The notes below the pieces were generated by a model, which had not been told where the DNA came from, did no database searches, and was given only the letters and a program-made list of their open reading frames with translations. This document shows positions 23,634 to 24,255 of a stretch of 24,255 bases of DNA, in pieces. The stretch is from NCBI GenBank assembly GCA_049652745.1, contig JBASEY010000039.1, forward strand, positions 1 to 24,255, read 5' to 3'. Each line of letters opens with the position of its first letter. Within the stretch, counting starts at the first letter, position 1. This stretch comes from JBASEY01 sp049652745 (GTDB lineage: Bacteria > CSSED10-310). The translations under genes were made by a program, and so were the position numbers.

Positions 23634-24255
23634 ATGAAACACCTGCTTATCGTTAGTATTCTGATTTGGATCAGCCCGTTTGTATCCGCCGGCATCCCGT
23701 TTGAATTTGATGAGCCTGTGCGGATCAACTATACGTATCGCGGCAGTTCCAGACCGCTTGTGGTATCAAACAGTTTGGGACATGTCGTGGTGATGTGGTC
23801 ATCGTCATCATCTTCCCGTGAAAGAATATATGTATCTTCTAAATCATATGATTTCGGCGCAACCTGGAGTACACCGATTCGTGTGGATAATGGGACCAGC
23901 AGTAAATTGTCCTCCACAGATTTTAGCATCACGGCAGTTTCAGATTTTGGAATAGCGGTGGTATGGCGCGATTTCGATGCAAAGAGAGTGTATTCAGCGT
24001 ATTCGGCCGATTTCGGTTCGAGCTGGCTGGCATACAATTCCCGGGTTGACGATGGGGCAAACCAAATAAAAGGATCTGTTAGCATAGCATCTGATGGTGA
24101 ACGCTTGGTCGCGATTTGGGGTGATAGACGTACTGGCTGGACGACCATCCGGTCGTCATATTCGTTGGACAAGGGAATGACCTGGAGTTCGCCGGATATC
24201 CGGGTGGATGATGATGACACGGTTTTCTCTACCAAATCGTTCCTGTCGCTTCACG
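23634..24255 (+). CDS. Secreted Asp-box (BNR, sialidase-like propeller) protein, 5' part
   Basis: An open frame runs from ATG 23634 without a stop to the window edge (at least 207 codons), so it is truncated by the window. AGGGAGA lies about eight bases before the ATG. A signal peptide (MKHLLIVSILIWISPFVSAG) predicts export. Three Asp-box turns are visible, SYDFGATWSTP, SADFGSSWLAY and SLDKGMTWSSP, spaced by about 45-70 residues with VVMW, AVVW and VAIW strands before them. This is the pattern of sialidase/BNR six-bladed propellers. Asp-boxes are structural, so enzyme activity cannot be inferred; catalytic Arg and Tyr would lie in unseen blades. Other surface propellers with Asp-boxes are possible. 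Confidence 0.8.
   Translation, partial: MKHLLIVSILIWISPFVSAGIPFEFDEPVRINYTYRGSSRPLVVSNSLGHVVVMWSSSSSSRERIYVSSKSYDFGATWSTPIRVDNGTSSKLSSTDFSITAVSDFGIAVVWRDFDAKRVYSAYSADFGSSWLAYNSRVDDGANQIKGSVSIASDGERLVAIWGDRRTGWTTIRSSYSLDKGMTWSSPDIRVDDDDTVFSTKSFLSLH

Noticed and set aside
23364..23728. Minus-strand frames with a repeated FVRPIRPISPI peptide
   Set aside because: The peptide repeat is only the 39-bp DNA repeat (13 codons) read in frame; no start signal, and it overlaps the Asp-box gene's promoter.
23729..24235. 168-codon minus-strand open frame at the right edge
   Set aside because: Antisense to the Asp-box protein, which has a promoter, ribosome binding site, signal peptide and three Asp-boxes.

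Overview
The window most likely comes from an uncultivated Gram-negative bacterium. It encodes a lipobox lipoprotein, large secreted beta-helix and beta-propeller proteins, and a secreted metalloprotease ending in a Pro/Thr linker and a dockerin-like EF-hand pair. I cannot assign a phylum: there is no rRNA, tRNA or ribosomal protein. Dispersed short-period repeats fill several intergenic stretches.

Region 1 (1-8520) is visibly AT-richer and looks accessory. It holds a short gene of unknown function, a secreted parallel beta-helix protein (608-2935), nearly 1 kb of repeat-filled non-coding DNA (2936-3922), and three minus-strand genes: a small membrane protein, a lipoprotein with carboxypeptidase-regulatory-like and DUF1566-like domains, and an unknown helical protein. 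An AbiEi/AbiEii toxin-antitoxin pair (6771-8284) follows. It has an inverted-repeat operator over its promoter and is bracketed by two imperfect direct repeats of about 172 bp.

Region 2 (8566-23085) is tightly packed and richer in GC. It holds a TMTC-like membrane/TPR protein converging, with a 3-nt gap, on a membrane sulfatase/phosphotransferase-fold protein; a 1256-aa M36-like metalloprotease; a class II fructose-bisphosphate aldolase; a translationally coupled pair of paralogous proteasome-fold proteins; a YprB-like exonuclease-fold protein with TPRs; and a branched-chain aminotransferase.

Region 3 (23086-24255) has another copy of the composite heptanucleotide repeat, a 39-bp perfect tandem duplication, a promoter, and the 5' part of a secreted Asp-box (sialidase-like propeller) protein cut by the window edge.

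The best candidate for an undescribed system is the pair at 18236-20394. The downstream protein keeps a proteasome-type Thr after the initiator Met, with Asp, Lys and a GSG loop at matching spacing. The upstream paralog has the same fold signature but has Ala, His/Leu and GQG at the equivalent sites. This suggests a two-subunit proteasome-like particle with one active and one inactive subunit, without a neighbouring ATPase or Pup gene. The second notable theme is a family of heptanucleotide-period composite repeats, three copies in the same module order, with a related tract inside the repeats that bracket the AbiE cassette.
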